Below are positions 41,697-49,504 of a stretch of DNA of 64,000 nt, piece after piece (the first letter of the stretch is position 1; every line of letters begins with the position of its first letter). The position numbers and the translations under genes were made by a program. The notes under the pieces were generated by a model. It had not been told where the DNA came from, ran no database searches, and saw nothing but the letters and a program-made list of their open reading frames with translations. Source of the DNA: Oscillospiraceae bacterium (GTDB taxonomy: Bacteria; Bacillota; Clostridia; Oscillospirales; Oscillospiraceae); the NCBI GenBank assembly GCA_017395935.1, contig JAFQNL010000004.1:48073-112072 (forward strand), read 5' to 3'.

Positions 41697-43655
41697 ATGC
41701 TGGAACTCCATTATCCCACCGCCCTCAAGCTGGGCCAGAAGGAATATCGGCGCAGGACCCTTCGGGGAGAATACCCCTATCTGCCCGCTCTGGACGATAT
41801 GCTCACCGACCAGGCCGGACTGGCCACCGTCTCTCTGGGCTCGGTCCAGATCCCGGCGGAGTTTGTGGTGGGCACCAAGACCGCCGGCCGGGCCACCTCC
41901 TTTGCCGCCGACTTTATGCCTCTGCTTCAGAGCAAGACTGAGTTTGCCATCAAGTGGGAGAACCTCTGTCAGGCCCATCTGAAGGAGGGTATCCGGGACA
42001 GTGTGGTGGCCTATGAGTATATGAACCGGTACTATATCGCCGAGGGAAACAAGCGCTGCAGCGTACTGAAATACTTCGGCGCCGCCACCATCCCCGCCAT
42101 CGTCACCCGGATTCTCCCGGAAAAGACGGACGCCCCGGAGAACCGGTTGTATTATGAGTATCTGGACTTTTACCGGGTGAGCCGGGTGAACTTTATCTCC
42201 TGCAGCCGGCTGGGCAGCTATAAGAAGCTGCTGCAGCGGCTGGGCAAGAAGCCGCAGGAGGTCTGGACGGAGGAGGAGACCCTCTCCTTCCAGCGCTTCT
42301 ACTACAGCTTCCGGAAGGTCTACGAGTCCATGGGCGGCAAAAAGCTGACGGTGACGGCGGCGGACGCCATGCTGGTCTTTCTGGAGCTGTGCGGCTATGA
42401 CCGGGCCCGGGAGCTCTCGGCTCAGGAGCTGCGCCAGCGGCTGACCCGGATCTGGGAGGAGATTGTCCTCCAGCGGGAGGATAACCCCATTGATCTGGTC
42501 CTCTCCCCCGACTTCGGTCAGAAGAAGCTGCTGGGCAAGCTCACCGACACCCTCACCGGCGGAGACCGGCTGCTGGTGGCCTTCCTCCACGACAAGACTC
42601 CTCAGGACTCCAGCTGGACCTATCTTCACGAGCTGGGCCGGGAGCACGTGGAGCAGACCCTCCGGGGTCAGGTCCGGACGATGGCCCACTACAATACGCT
42701 GGAGGAGGACCCGGAGCAGGTCATCCGCCAGGCCATTTCCGCCGGCGCCGGCCTGATCTTTACCACCACTCCCCGGCTGCTCAAGGCCAGTCTGGCCGTG
42801 GCGGTGGACCATCCGGAGGTCAGGATTCTCAACTGCTCCCTCAATACCTCCCACTATGCCATCCGCACCTACTACGCCCGGATGTACGAGGCCAAGTTTG
42901 TTATCGGCGCTCTGGCCGCCGCCCTGTCTGAGGACCACCGGATTGGCTATATCTGTGACTACCCCATCTACGGCATGATCGCCGGTATCAACGCCTTCGC
43001 TCTGGGCGCCCAGATGGTGGATCCCCAGGCTCAGGTCTATCTGGAATGGGACATAGACAGCCAGTCTCAGGCCATCCGAAAGCTGACCGATCAGGGAATT
43101 ACCATTATCTCCGGCCGGGACATGACCAAGCCCTCCAGCCCCAACCCCCACGCCTTCGGCCTCTTCCGGCTCTCGGAGGAGGGAACGCAGCAGACGCTGG
43201 CCCTGCCCGTCTGGCATTGGGGCGTCTACTACGAGCAGATTATCCGCAGCGTACTGGACAAGACCTTTGCCGACAGCGGCGAGAAGAAGGCCAAGAACTA
43301 CTGGTGGGGCATGAGCGCCGGCGTGGTGGAGGTCATCTGCTCGGAGAAGCTGCCCGGCAGCGTCCGGAAGCTGGCCCGGCTGATCAGCTCGGCCATCCGG
43401 GCCGGGGAGTTCCACCCCTTTGACGGTATCCTCAAGAGCCAGACCGGTCTGATCCACTGGAGCGAGGACGATATCGCCACCCCTGAAGAGATTTTGACCA
43501 TGGACTGGCTGGCTGAGAACGTGGTTGGCCAGCTGCCCAGCTACCGGCAGCTGAGCTGGGAGGGTAAGGCCACGGTGGACGTGGTGGGTCTGGAAAAGAT
43601 CGCCAGTCAGGCCGCCGAGGAGACCGACGCCTCCGCCAGAGAGGAGGGGCCATGA
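41697..43655 (+). CDS. ParB-like / BMP ligand-binding fusion protein
   Basis: A 652-aa protein without signal peptide or membrane segment. Residues ~40-150 contain a ParB/Srx-like pattern (YYIAEGNKRCSVLKYFGA followed by IPAIVTRIL). A helical linker follows at ~170-280. Residues ~288-590 are a basic-membrane-protein (PnrA/Med-like) ligand-binding fold (LLVAFLHDKTPQDSSW, NCSLNTSHYAIRTYYARMYEAKFVIGALAA in parts). BMP domains normally bind nucleosides outside the cell; here the protein should be cytoplasmic, so a nucleoside-sensing regulator or enzyme is possible (inference). ATG 41697 follows AAAGGAGCC. The stop overlaps the next gene start (ATGA), coupling it to a phosphoesterase. Confidence 0.75.
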   Translation: MLELHYPTALKLGQKEYRRRTLRGEYPYLPALDDMLTDQAGLATVSLGSVQIPAEFVVGTKTAGRATSFAADFMPLLQSKTEFAIKWENLCQAHLKEGIRDSVVAYEYMNRYYIAEGNKRCSVLKYFGAATIPAIVTRILPEKTDAPENRLYYEYLDFYRVSRVNFISCSRLGSYKKLLQRLGKKPQEVWTEEETLSFQRFYYSFRKVYESMGGKKLTVTAADAMLVFLELCGYDRARELSAQELRQRLTRIWEEIVLQREDNPIDLVLSPDFGQKKLLGKLTDTLTGGDRLLVAFLHDKTPQDSSWTYLHELGREHVEQTLRGQVRTMAHYNTLEEDPEQVIRQAISAGAGLIFTTTPRLLKASLAVAVDHPEVRILNCSLNTSHYAIRTYYARMYEAKFVIGALAAALSEDHRIGYICDYPIYGMIAGINAFALGAQMVDPQAQVYLEWDIDSQSQAIRKLTDQGITIISGRDMTKPSSPNPHAFGLFRLSEEGTQQTLALPVWHWGVYYEQIIRSVLDKTFADSGEKKAKNYWWGMSAGVVEVICSEKLPGSVRKLARLISSAIRAGEFHPFDGILKSQTGLIHWSEDDIATPEEILTMDWLAENVVGQLPSYRQLSWEGKATVDVVGLEKIASQAAEETDASAREEGP

Positions 43656-44245
43656 AGATCCTGACCATTGCCGATCAGGAAGAGAAGATCCTCTGGGATT
43701 ACTTCCGGCCCGGACAGCTGGACGACGTGGACCTGATTCTGTCGGCCGGTGATCTGGACCCCCGGTACCTGAGTTTTCTGGTCACCATGGCCAAATGCCC
43801 CCTGCTCTACGTCCACGGCAACCACGACGGACACTATGACTATACCCCGCCCGAGGGCTGCTTCTGTATTGAGGACGAGATCTTCCTCTGGAAAGGGATC
43901 CGGATTCTGGGTCTGGGCGGCTCCATCCGCTACAACCCCGGCCCCCATCAGTACAGCCAGCGGGAGATGGACTTCCGGTGTAAAAAGCTGTACTGGAAGC
44001 TGAAAAAGCACAAGGGCTTTGATATCCTGCTCACCCACTCCCCCGCCTTCGGTCTGGGAGACGACCCCAGCTCGGCCTCCCATATCGGCTTTCAGGCCTT
44101 TAACCGGCTGCTGGACCAGTATCAGCCGGCCTATATGGTCCATGGCCATGTCCATCTCAACTACGGCTACCAGCTCCCCCGGCAGCGCTCCTACGGTCCT
44201 ACCACCGTGGTCAACGCCTGCGGCAGGTGGGAGATCCAGCTCTGA
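43652..44245 (+). CDS. Calcineurin-like metallophosphoesterase
   Basis: A 197-aa binuclear metallophosphoesterase. Motifs in order: TIADQEEK (the first motif, lacking the usual DxH), LILSAGDLD, VHGNHDG, LLTHSP and VHGHVHLNYG. The degenerate first motif is notable. The likely substrate is a phosphodiester or nucleotide. It overlaps the ParB-like/BMP gene by 4 bp, so the two products probably work together. The metG T-box promoter follows 41 bp after its stop. Confidence 0.85.
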   Translation: MKILTIADQEEKILWDYFRPGQLDDVDLILSAGDLDPRYLSFLVTMAKCPLLYVHGNHDGHYDYTPPEGCFCIEDEIFLWKGIRILGLGGSIRYNPGPHQYSQREMDFRCKKLYWKLKKHKGFDILLTHSPAFGLGDDPSSASHIGFQAFNRLLDQYQPAYMVHGHVHLNYGYQLPRQRSYGPTTVVNACGRWEIQL

Positions 44246-44285
44246 GTCCGGCGGAGAAAGTCCGGGGAGAGGAGCGGTTTTCCTG

Positions 44286-44315
44286 TTGACAAATTGCCCC
44301 AATTCAGACTATAAT
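44286..44315 (+). promoter_or_regulatory. Promoter of metG T-box transcript
   Basis: Consensus TTGACA (44286-44291), 18-bp spacer, TATAAT (44310-44315). Confidence 0.9.
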
Positions 44316-44321
44316 GGCAAC

Positions 44322-44575
44322 GATATCTTCAAAAGCGAGGAAGAGAAGAGTACGCCGGCAGGAACGTTCAGAGAGCCCAGGCAGCTGTGAGTGGGTACGC
44401 CAGGGCCGGCAGAAGATGGTCTCGGAGCTGGGCGGTCGATAGGTAGGCCGCTCCCGGTCAGCGCCCGTTACAGCGCGCCTGAGGCGGAAGGGGCCCGGTT
44501 CCCGTTCCGCGAAACAAGGTGGTACCGCGTCAATTCTTGTCGCCCTTGATCCGTTCAGGGGCGATTTCTTATTTT
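44322..44575 (+). promoter_or_regulatory. T-box leader of metG
   Basis: The T-box signature AAGGTGGTACCGCG occupies 44516-44529, followed by a terminator hairpin TCGCCC / GGGGCGA (44540-44564) and a T-rich run. Upstream lies a long stem I region, with an ATG within GAAGATGGTC near 44413-44422 as the likely specifier for methionine. Uncharged tRNA-Met would stabilise the antiterminator and turn on metG. Confidence 0.92.
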
Positions 44576-44592
44576 GGGAGGAAAGAAGAACT

Positions 44593-46575
44593 ATGTGCAA
44601 TCAGTCCAAAGGTAATTACTATATTACCACCCCTATCTACTACCCCTCTGACAAGCTCCATATCGGCCACACCTACTGCACCGTGGCCACCGATACCATG
44701 GCCCGCTATAAGCGGCTGCAGGGCTACAACGTGAAGTTCCTCACCGGTACCGACGAGCACGGCCAGAAGATCGAGGACAAGGCCAAGGAGGCCGGCGTCA
44801 CCCCCCAGCAGTTCGTGGATAATATCGTCCTCAGCCCCCGGGGCGTGCTGGATCTGTGGAAGCTGATGAATATCTCCAATGACCGCTTTATCCGTACCAC
44901 CGACGACTACCATGTTTCCGCCATTCAGAAGATCTTCAAGAAGATGTACGACAAGGGCGACATCTATAAGGGCACCTATAAGGGCAAGTACTGCAAGCCC
45001 TGCGAGAGCTTCTGGACGGAGAGCCAGCTGGTGGAGGGCAAGTGCCCCGACTGCGGCCGCGAGGTGCAGGACGCGGAGGAGGAGGCCTACTTCTTCCGTC
45101 TGAGCAAGTATGCCGGCCGGATTCAGGATCTGCTGGAGAATACCGACTTTCTGGAGCCCCGGAGCCGGGTCAACGAGATGGTCAATAACTTTATCAAGCC
45201 CGGTCTGGAAGACCTCTGCGTCAGCCGGACCAGCTTCACCTGGGGTGTACCGGTGGACTTCGATCCCGGCCATGTGGTCTATGTCTGGATTGACGCCCTG
45301 TCCAACTATATTACCGCTCTGGGCTATGAGAACGACAAGTATGACGACTACGACCAGTTCTGGAAGAGCAATCCCAACGTTGTCCACTTTGTGGGCAAGG
45401 AGATTGTCCGCTTCCACTCCATTATCTGGCCTGCCATGCTCATGAGTCTGGAAGAGCCCCTGCCCCGGAAGGTCTACGGCCATGGCTGGCTGCTGCTGGA
45501 CGGCGGCAAGATGAGCAAGAGCAAGGGCAACGTGGTCGATCCCTATATTCTGGCCGAGCGCTTTGGCGTGGACGCTCTGCGCTTCTTCCTGATGCGCTCC
45601 TTCCCCTTCGGCTCCGACGGCAACTTCTCTAACGAGCTGCTCATCTCCACCATCAATACCGATCTGGCCAACAGTCTGGGCAATCTGGTCTCCCGGACGG
45701 TGGCTATGAATCAGAAGTACTTTGCCGGCCAGCTGGGTCAGGGCGGCCAGAGCGCCCCTCTGGACGAGGAGCTCAAGGCACTGGCTCAGGAGGTCATGGC
45801 CAACTACGAGAAGCAGATGGACAACTATCAGTTCTCCGTGGCGCTGGCCGAGGTCTTCCGTCTGATCAGCCGGGCCAATAAGTATATCGACGAGACCACT
45901 CCCTGGGTACTGGCCAAGCGGGAGGAGGACAAGCCCCGCCTGCTCACCGTCATGAAGAACCTCTGCGAGTGCATCCGTCTGGCCGCCATCCTCCTCAGCC
46001 CCGTCATGCCTCAGGCTTCCACCGCCATTCTCGACCAGCTGGGCGTGAACGAGCAGGGCCGGAGCTGGAACGCCCGCTGCTACTGCGCCGATGAGCAGGC
46101 CCTCTGGACCACTACCCCCGGTGCGCCCCTCTTCCCCCGGATTGATATGGACAAGGAGCTGGCCGCTCTGGAGGAGATCAGCGCCGCCGCTCAGGCTCCT
46201 GCCAAGCCCGTGCTGGAGATTGAGCCCTATACCGACGAGCAGGTGGACTTCGACACCTTCTGCAAGAGCGATCTCCGGGCCGTCAAGGTCAAGGAGTGCA
46301 AGAAGGTAAAGAAGAGCGACAAGCTGCTCCAGTTCATTCTGGACGACGGCTCGGGCACCGATCGGCAGATTCTCTCCGGTATCGCCAAGTACTACCAGCC
46401 GGAAGAGCTGATTGGCAAGACGCTGGTGGCCATTGTCAATCTGCCTCCCCGGAAGATGATGAGCCGGGAGAGCCGGGGTATGCTCCTGTCTGCCATCCAC
46501 ACGGAAAACGGCGAGGAGAAGCTGAATCTGATCATGATCAGCGACGAGATCCCCGCCGGCAGCAAGCTCATGTGA
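44593..46575 (+). CDS. metG: Methionyl-tRNA synthetase
   Basis: Charges tRNA-Met in the cytoplasm. The 660-aa enzyme shows HIGH (LHIGHTY, ~22-25), a zinc knuckle (CKPC...CPDCGRE, ~133-160), KMSKSKGNVV (~303-312), and a C-terminal tRNA-binding OB domain (~550-660; DLRAVKVKECKK, PPRKMMSRESRGM). Length fits the long bacterial form with fused OB domain. ATG 44593 is preceded by GGGAGGAAAG. Controlled by the T-box leader and ended by the terminator at 46608. Confidence 0.96.
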   Translation: MCNQSKGNYYITTPIYYPSDKLHIGHTYCTVATDTMARYKRLQGYNVKFLTGTDEHGQKIEDKAKEAGVTPQQFVDNIVLSPRGVLDLWKLMNISNDRFIRTTDDYHVSAIQKIFKKMYDKGDIYKGTYKGKYCKPCESFWTESQLVEGKCPDCGREVQDAEEEAYFFRLSKYAGRIQDLLENTDFLEPRSRVNEMVNNFIKPGLEDLCVSRTSFTWGVPVDFDPGHVVYVWIDALSNYITALGYENDKYDDYDQFWKSNPNVVHFVGKEIVRFHSIIWPAMLMSLEEPLPRKVYGHGWLLLDGGKMSKSKGNVVDPYILAERFGVDALRFFLMRSFPFGSDGNFSNELLISTINTDLANSLGNLVSRTVAMNQKYFAGQLGQGGQSAPLDEELKALAQEVMANYEKQMDNYQFSVALAEVFRLISRANKYIDETTPWVLAKREEDKPRLLTVMKNLCECIRLAAILLSPVMPQASTAILDQLGVNEQGRSWNARCYCADEQALWTTTPGAPLFPRIDMDKELAALEEISAAAQAPAKPVLEIEPYTDEQVDFDTFCKSDLRAVKVKECKKVKKSDKLLQFILDDGSGTDRQILSGIAKYYQPEELIGKTLVAIVNLPPRKMMSRESRGMLLSAIHTENGEEKLNLIMISDEIPAGSKLM

Positions 46576-46607
46576 TCTCTCCGCCCCCAATTCCCCAAAC
46601 GAATCAG

Positions 46608-46640
46608 ACACACCCTGCCCGGCGGCAGGGTGTGTTTTTT
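46608..46640 (+). terminator. Terminator of metG
   Basis: Hairpin ACACACCCTGCC / GGCAGGGTGTGT followed by six T. Confidence 0.9.
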
Positions 46641-46789
46641 CTCCTCTCCCGGGGACGCCGGCGGGCCCTGATTTGGCCGGCAACCGGGCTGGCATATTGT
46701 TTCTTAAAGACAGGATAAATTGTCAAAGTATGCCCTAAGCTTATGAATGGTTCAGCCAGAGGGCTTTTACTTCCAGTTCCTTCTGGTAC

Positions 46790-46824
46790 AAAAAAAGAGG
46801 AGTATCCTCAGGATACTCCTCTTT
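46790..46824 (-). terminator. Terminator of tRNA-Arg(CCG)
   Basis: On the minus strand, hairpin AAGAGGAGTATCC / GGATACTCCTCTT followed by seven T. Confidence 0.9.
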
Positions 46825-46829
46825 CGTTA

Positions 46830-46902
46830 TACACCCGAAGGGACTCGAACCCCCAATACCCAGAACCGGAATCTGGTGCCTTATCCATTAGACCACGGGT
46901 GC
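46830..46902 (-). tRNA. tRNA-Arg (CCG)
   Basis: Acceptor GCACCCG/CGGGTGT with a terminal G-T pair, anticodon loop TTCCGGT on CCAGA/TCTGG. No CCA encoded. A single-gene unit. Confidence 0.95.
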
Positions 46903-46933
46903 ATAAACGAAGCGCTCTCTCAAGCGCTTATCT

Positions 46934-46962
46934 ATTATAGCAATCTCCGCTTGAAAAGTAAA
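46934..46962 (-). promoter_or_regulatory. Promoter of tRNA-Arg(CCG)
   Basis: Minus strand TTTACT (46957-46962), 17-bp spacer, TATAAT (46934-46939). A small palindrome built on AAGCGCTT follows in the leader. Confidence 0.75.
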
Positions 46963-46992
46963 GAGGAAAAGAGACAGATTTTTACTCTTATC

Positions 46993-47021
46993 TTGTAAAA
47001 TTTTTGCCGACATGGTATACT
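46993..47021 (+). promoter_or_regulatory. Promoter of DivIVA-like gene
   Basis: TTGTAA (46993-46998), 17-bp spacer, TATACT (47016-47021), 42 bp before ATG 47064. Confidence 0.7.
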
Positions 47022-47063
47022 CGGTAAAGAACCGAACTATCTACCATCCGGGAGGATTCACTT

Positions 47064-47702
47064 ATGCAGAACAATGTCCAGTTCCGCTCCGCCGGCTTTG
47101 GCGGTTTCAATCGACAGGATGTGATTGACTATATTCAGCAGATGACTCAGGAGCATCAGCAGCGGGAGACGGAGCTCCAGACTCTGGCCGACCAGTCCGC
47201 CGGCCAGCTGGCCGCCCTCCGGGAAGAACTGACCTCCGCCGAGGAGAATCTGACCCTTGCTCAGATGACTCACGGGGAGCTGCGCCGGGAGATGGAGGCC
47301 CTGCGGGCCTCTGTCGATCAGCAGCTGGCCGGCTTTGAACAGCGCAAGCAGGCTCTGGCCGAGCTGGAGCTGGAGGCCAAGGGCCGGGCGCAGCAGCTGA
47401 TTGACGGTGCCCAGACCCAGGCCGAGCAGATTCTGGCTCAGGCCCGGGCAGAGGCGGAGGCGATGCTCTCCGACGCCCAGCGCCGGGCAGAGGCAGAGAT
47501 TGGCTCCCTCCAGGAGCAGCTCTACTCCCTTCGGGACCAGCGTGCCCAGCTGCTGGACCAGACCCAGCAGCAGCTGGATCAGGCCGGTCTCCGGCTCCAG
47601 CATCAGACCGGTCTGGCACTCACCCAGCTGGACCAGATCCGCCAGCTTCTGGAGCAGCTGCCCGGTCTCTGCCCCCAGTCTCTGACCCAGCCGGAGGTGT
47701 AA
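47064..47702 (+). CDS. DivIVA-like coiled-coil protein
   Basis: A 212-aa protein. The N-terminal FRSAGFGGFNRQDVIDYI motif resembles the membrane-curvature-binding start of DivIVA/GpsB proteins. The remainder (~30-195) is one long coiled coil rich in Gln, Glu, Ala and Leu, with an AQARAEAEAM stretch typical of the family. Such proteins mark cell poles or septa. ATG 47064 follows GGGAGG. The fumarase-beta-like gene begins 6 bp after its stop, so they are cotranscribed. Confidence 0.75.
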   Translation: MQNNVQFRSAGFGGFNRQDVIDYIQQMTQEHQQRETELQTLADQSAGQLAALREELTSAEENLTLAQMTHGELRREMEALRASVDQQLAGFEQRKQALAELELEAKGRAQQLIDGAQTQAEQILAQARAEAEAMLSDAQRRAEAEIGSLQEQLYSLRDQRAQLLDQTQQQLDQAGLRLQHQTGLALTQLDQIRQLLEQLPGLCPQSLTQPEV

Positions 47703-47707
47703 GTTCC

Positions 47708-48280
47708 TTGTCCCAGACCCGTTCTCTTACCACCCAGCAGCTCCCTCAGGTCGCCGGTCAGCTCCGGGCAGGGGATCGGATTCTCCTCTCCGGAACCATC
47801 TATACCGCCCGGGACGCCGCCCATAAGCGGCTCTTTGCCCTGCTGGACGAGGGCAAGCCCCTCCCCTTCCCCCTGGAAGGCGCGGTGATCTACTATGCCG
47901 GCCCTACCCCTGCCCAGCAGGGTATGGCAGTGGGCGCCTGCGGCCCCACCACCTCCAGCCGGATGAACGCCTTTGCCCCCCGGCTGCTGGATCTCGGTCT
48001 GACCGCCATTGTGGGCAAGGGCGAGATGGATCAGTCCGTCCGCTCGGCCCTGACGCGCAATGGCGCCTGCTACTTTGCCGCCGTGGGCGGTGCCGGGGCG
48101 CTGATCGCCCGGTGCATCCAGTCGGCTCAGGTCATCGCCTTTGAGGATTTGGGCTGCGAGTCCATTAAGCGCATGACCGTCCGGGATCTGCCCCTGACGG
48201 TGGCCATGGACGCTCAGGGTACCAGCCTCTACCAGACAGGCAGAGCCGCCTGGCAGAAGGAAGATAGCTCAGAAAAGTGA
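47708..48280 (+). CDS. Class I fumarase/tartrate dehydratase beta-subunit-like protein
   Basis: A 190-aa protein equal in length to the beta subunit of two-subunit Fe-S fumarate hydratase (FumA C-terminal domain). Motifs: LSGTIYTARDAAHKRL, YYAGPTP, GACGPTTSSRM, GKGEM and GGAGALIARCI. It hydrates fumarate or a related acid only together with an alpha subunit carrying the 4Fe-4S cluster. No alpha subunit lies beside it or elsewhere in the window. The start is TTG 47708, supported by GGAGGTG 9 bp upstream. Followed by a terminator. Confidence 0.88.
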   Translation: MSQTRSLTTQQLPQVAGQLRAGDRILLSGTIYTARDAAHKRLFALLDEGKPLPFPLEGAVIYYAGPTPAQQGMAVGACGPTTSSRMNAFAPRLLDLGLTAIVGKGEMDQSVRSALTRNGACYFAAVGGAGALIARCIQSAQVIAFEDLGCESIKRMTVRDLPLTVAMDAQGTSLYQTGRAAWQKEDSSEK

Positions 48281-48292
48281 TATTATCCTTGT

Positions 48293-48327
48293 AAAACCAC
48301 TCCTTTTGGGGTGGTTTTATTGTTTTT
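48293..48327 (+). terminator. Terminator of DivIVA-like/fumarase-beta unit
   Basis: Hairpin AAAACCAC / GTGGTTTT followed by a T-rich run. Confidence 0.8.
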
Positions 48328-48333
48328 CTGACC

Positions 48334-49269
48334 CTATTCCTTCTCCATCTCCCGAAGCATGGCCCGGAGGGCCTTCATATTGCGCACATTCTCCTCCCGG
48401 ATCCGGTCCCGCTCGGCCTGCCGTCTGGTCTCCCGCTCCCTCTGACTGCCAGACAGGCCGGAGCCGGCGGCGGGTACGGCAGGCTTTCCCTCCCGAGCCC
48501 AGTTGGTGAGAATGCCCCGGACATAGCCCCAGTTGGGTCGGCCCCGGAGGCCGGCCTGCTCAGCGGCCTCCCGAATGGTCTCCAGTCCGTATTCACGGAG
48601 CCATTTCCCCGCCTCTTTCTCCTCGTTTTTTCTCAAACGGATCCCAAACTCAGACAGACAGCGCGCCAGCGCCTGCCCTTCCGGCCCCACTCCCCCTGTC
48701 CGGGAGCGGGCCCCAGTCTCAGTCTCAGTCTCAGTCTCAGTCTCAGGTACAGGTTCAGTCTCAGGTACAGGTACAGTCTCAGGTACAGGTACAGGATAGC
48801 TAACGTCCGCTTCTTTTGCGGGAGCGATTGGAGCGATTGCTTCTTTTGCGGGAGCGATTGGAGCGATTGCTTTTTTGAGCAGGGCAGCGGGAGCGGTCGT
48901 CTCTTCCCGCTCCTGCTGAATCTGTTCCGCTGTCTGCTGCTGCGCGGCTTGCTCCTCCCCGGCCGAGGCCAGAACGGACTCAGCCAGCTCCATCTGTCGC
49001 TTCCGGGCCCGGGTCTCGGCGCTGGCGGCGGCGCCCCGCTTGGCTGCCTCCGACCGGCGCTGGCGGGCCTCCTGATAGCGCTGATGGTTGTCCTCCATCG
49101 AGGAGCGGATAAAGCTCATTGCCATGGCCACTACCGGGTCGGAACACTCGATGGGCTCCTCCTGTGCCACCAGAAACATATTGCGCAGGATCTGTCCCAG
49201 CTGGGCGTCGGACAGAAAGCCCACCTTTTCATACAGGTCGGTATAGACCACAAAACTGCTCATTGCCAT
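48334..49269 (-). CDS. DnaD-like replication-type protein with repetitive linker
   Basis: A 311-aa protein. Residues ~1-95 are a DUF6291-like N-terminal domain (FVVYTDLYEKVGFLSDAQLGQI in parts, then RRSEAAKRGAAASAETRARK). Residues ~225-275 resemble a DnaD/DnaB_2 tail (KWLREYGLETIREAAEQ, then YVRGILTNWAREG). The linker consists of repeats: two 30-bp copies encoding KEAIAPIAPA and a long run of Pro-Val/Glu-Thr units. DnaD-type proteins help load replicative helicase, often in mobile elements. ATG 49269 follows GGGAGGGAG. It stands alone between convergent and same-strand units. Confidence 0.75.
   Translation of the reverse strand: MAMSSFVVYTDLYEKVGFLSDAQLGQILRNMFLVAQEEPIECSDPVVAMAMSFIRSSMEDNHQRYQEARQRRSEAAKRGAAASAETRARKRQMELAESVLASAGEEQAAQQQTAEQIQQEREETTAPAALLKKAIAPIAPAKEAIAPIAPAKEADVSYPVPVPETVPVPETEPVPETETETETETGARSRTGGVGPEGQALARCLSEFGIRLRKNEEKEAGKWLREYGLETIREAAEQAGLRGRPNWGYVRGILTNWAREGKPAVPAAGSGLSGSQRERETRRQAERDRIREENVRNMKALRAMLREMEKE
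48715..48871 (-). repeat. Tandem repeats within DnaD-like gene
   Basis: 48715-48800 is a run of hexamers of the CAGTCT and CAGGTA types, coding for alternating Glu-Thr and Pro-Val. 48811-48871 holds two exact copies of a 30-bp unit beginning GCTTCTTTTGCGGGAGCGAT. Both unit lengths are multiples of three, so copy number change would keep the frame. Confidence 0.9.
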
Positions 49270-49504
49270 ATTCGTTTCTCCCTCCCGGATCTGTTTTTGT
49301 TGACTCTATTCTACTCCGGGCAGGGTTTTTTCTCAATGCAACTCCGGATTCCCCAGGGGGAAAAGGGGCTCTTTTCTTCCTAAAGTTGCATAGTTGCAGC
49401 AAATACTGCAACTGATACCGGGAGAGGCGGAGCTGTCGGGACAAGAAAACAGCGCCCGGACTCTGCCGGGCGCCGATACGGTTGATCAGGGCCGCTTTGC
49501 TCAC

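Noticed and set aside
48711-48871. Possible CRISPR-like repeat array
   Set aside because: The units are 6 bp and 30 bp tandem copies without unique spacers and lie inside a coding frame. No CRISPR array or cas gene was seen in the window.
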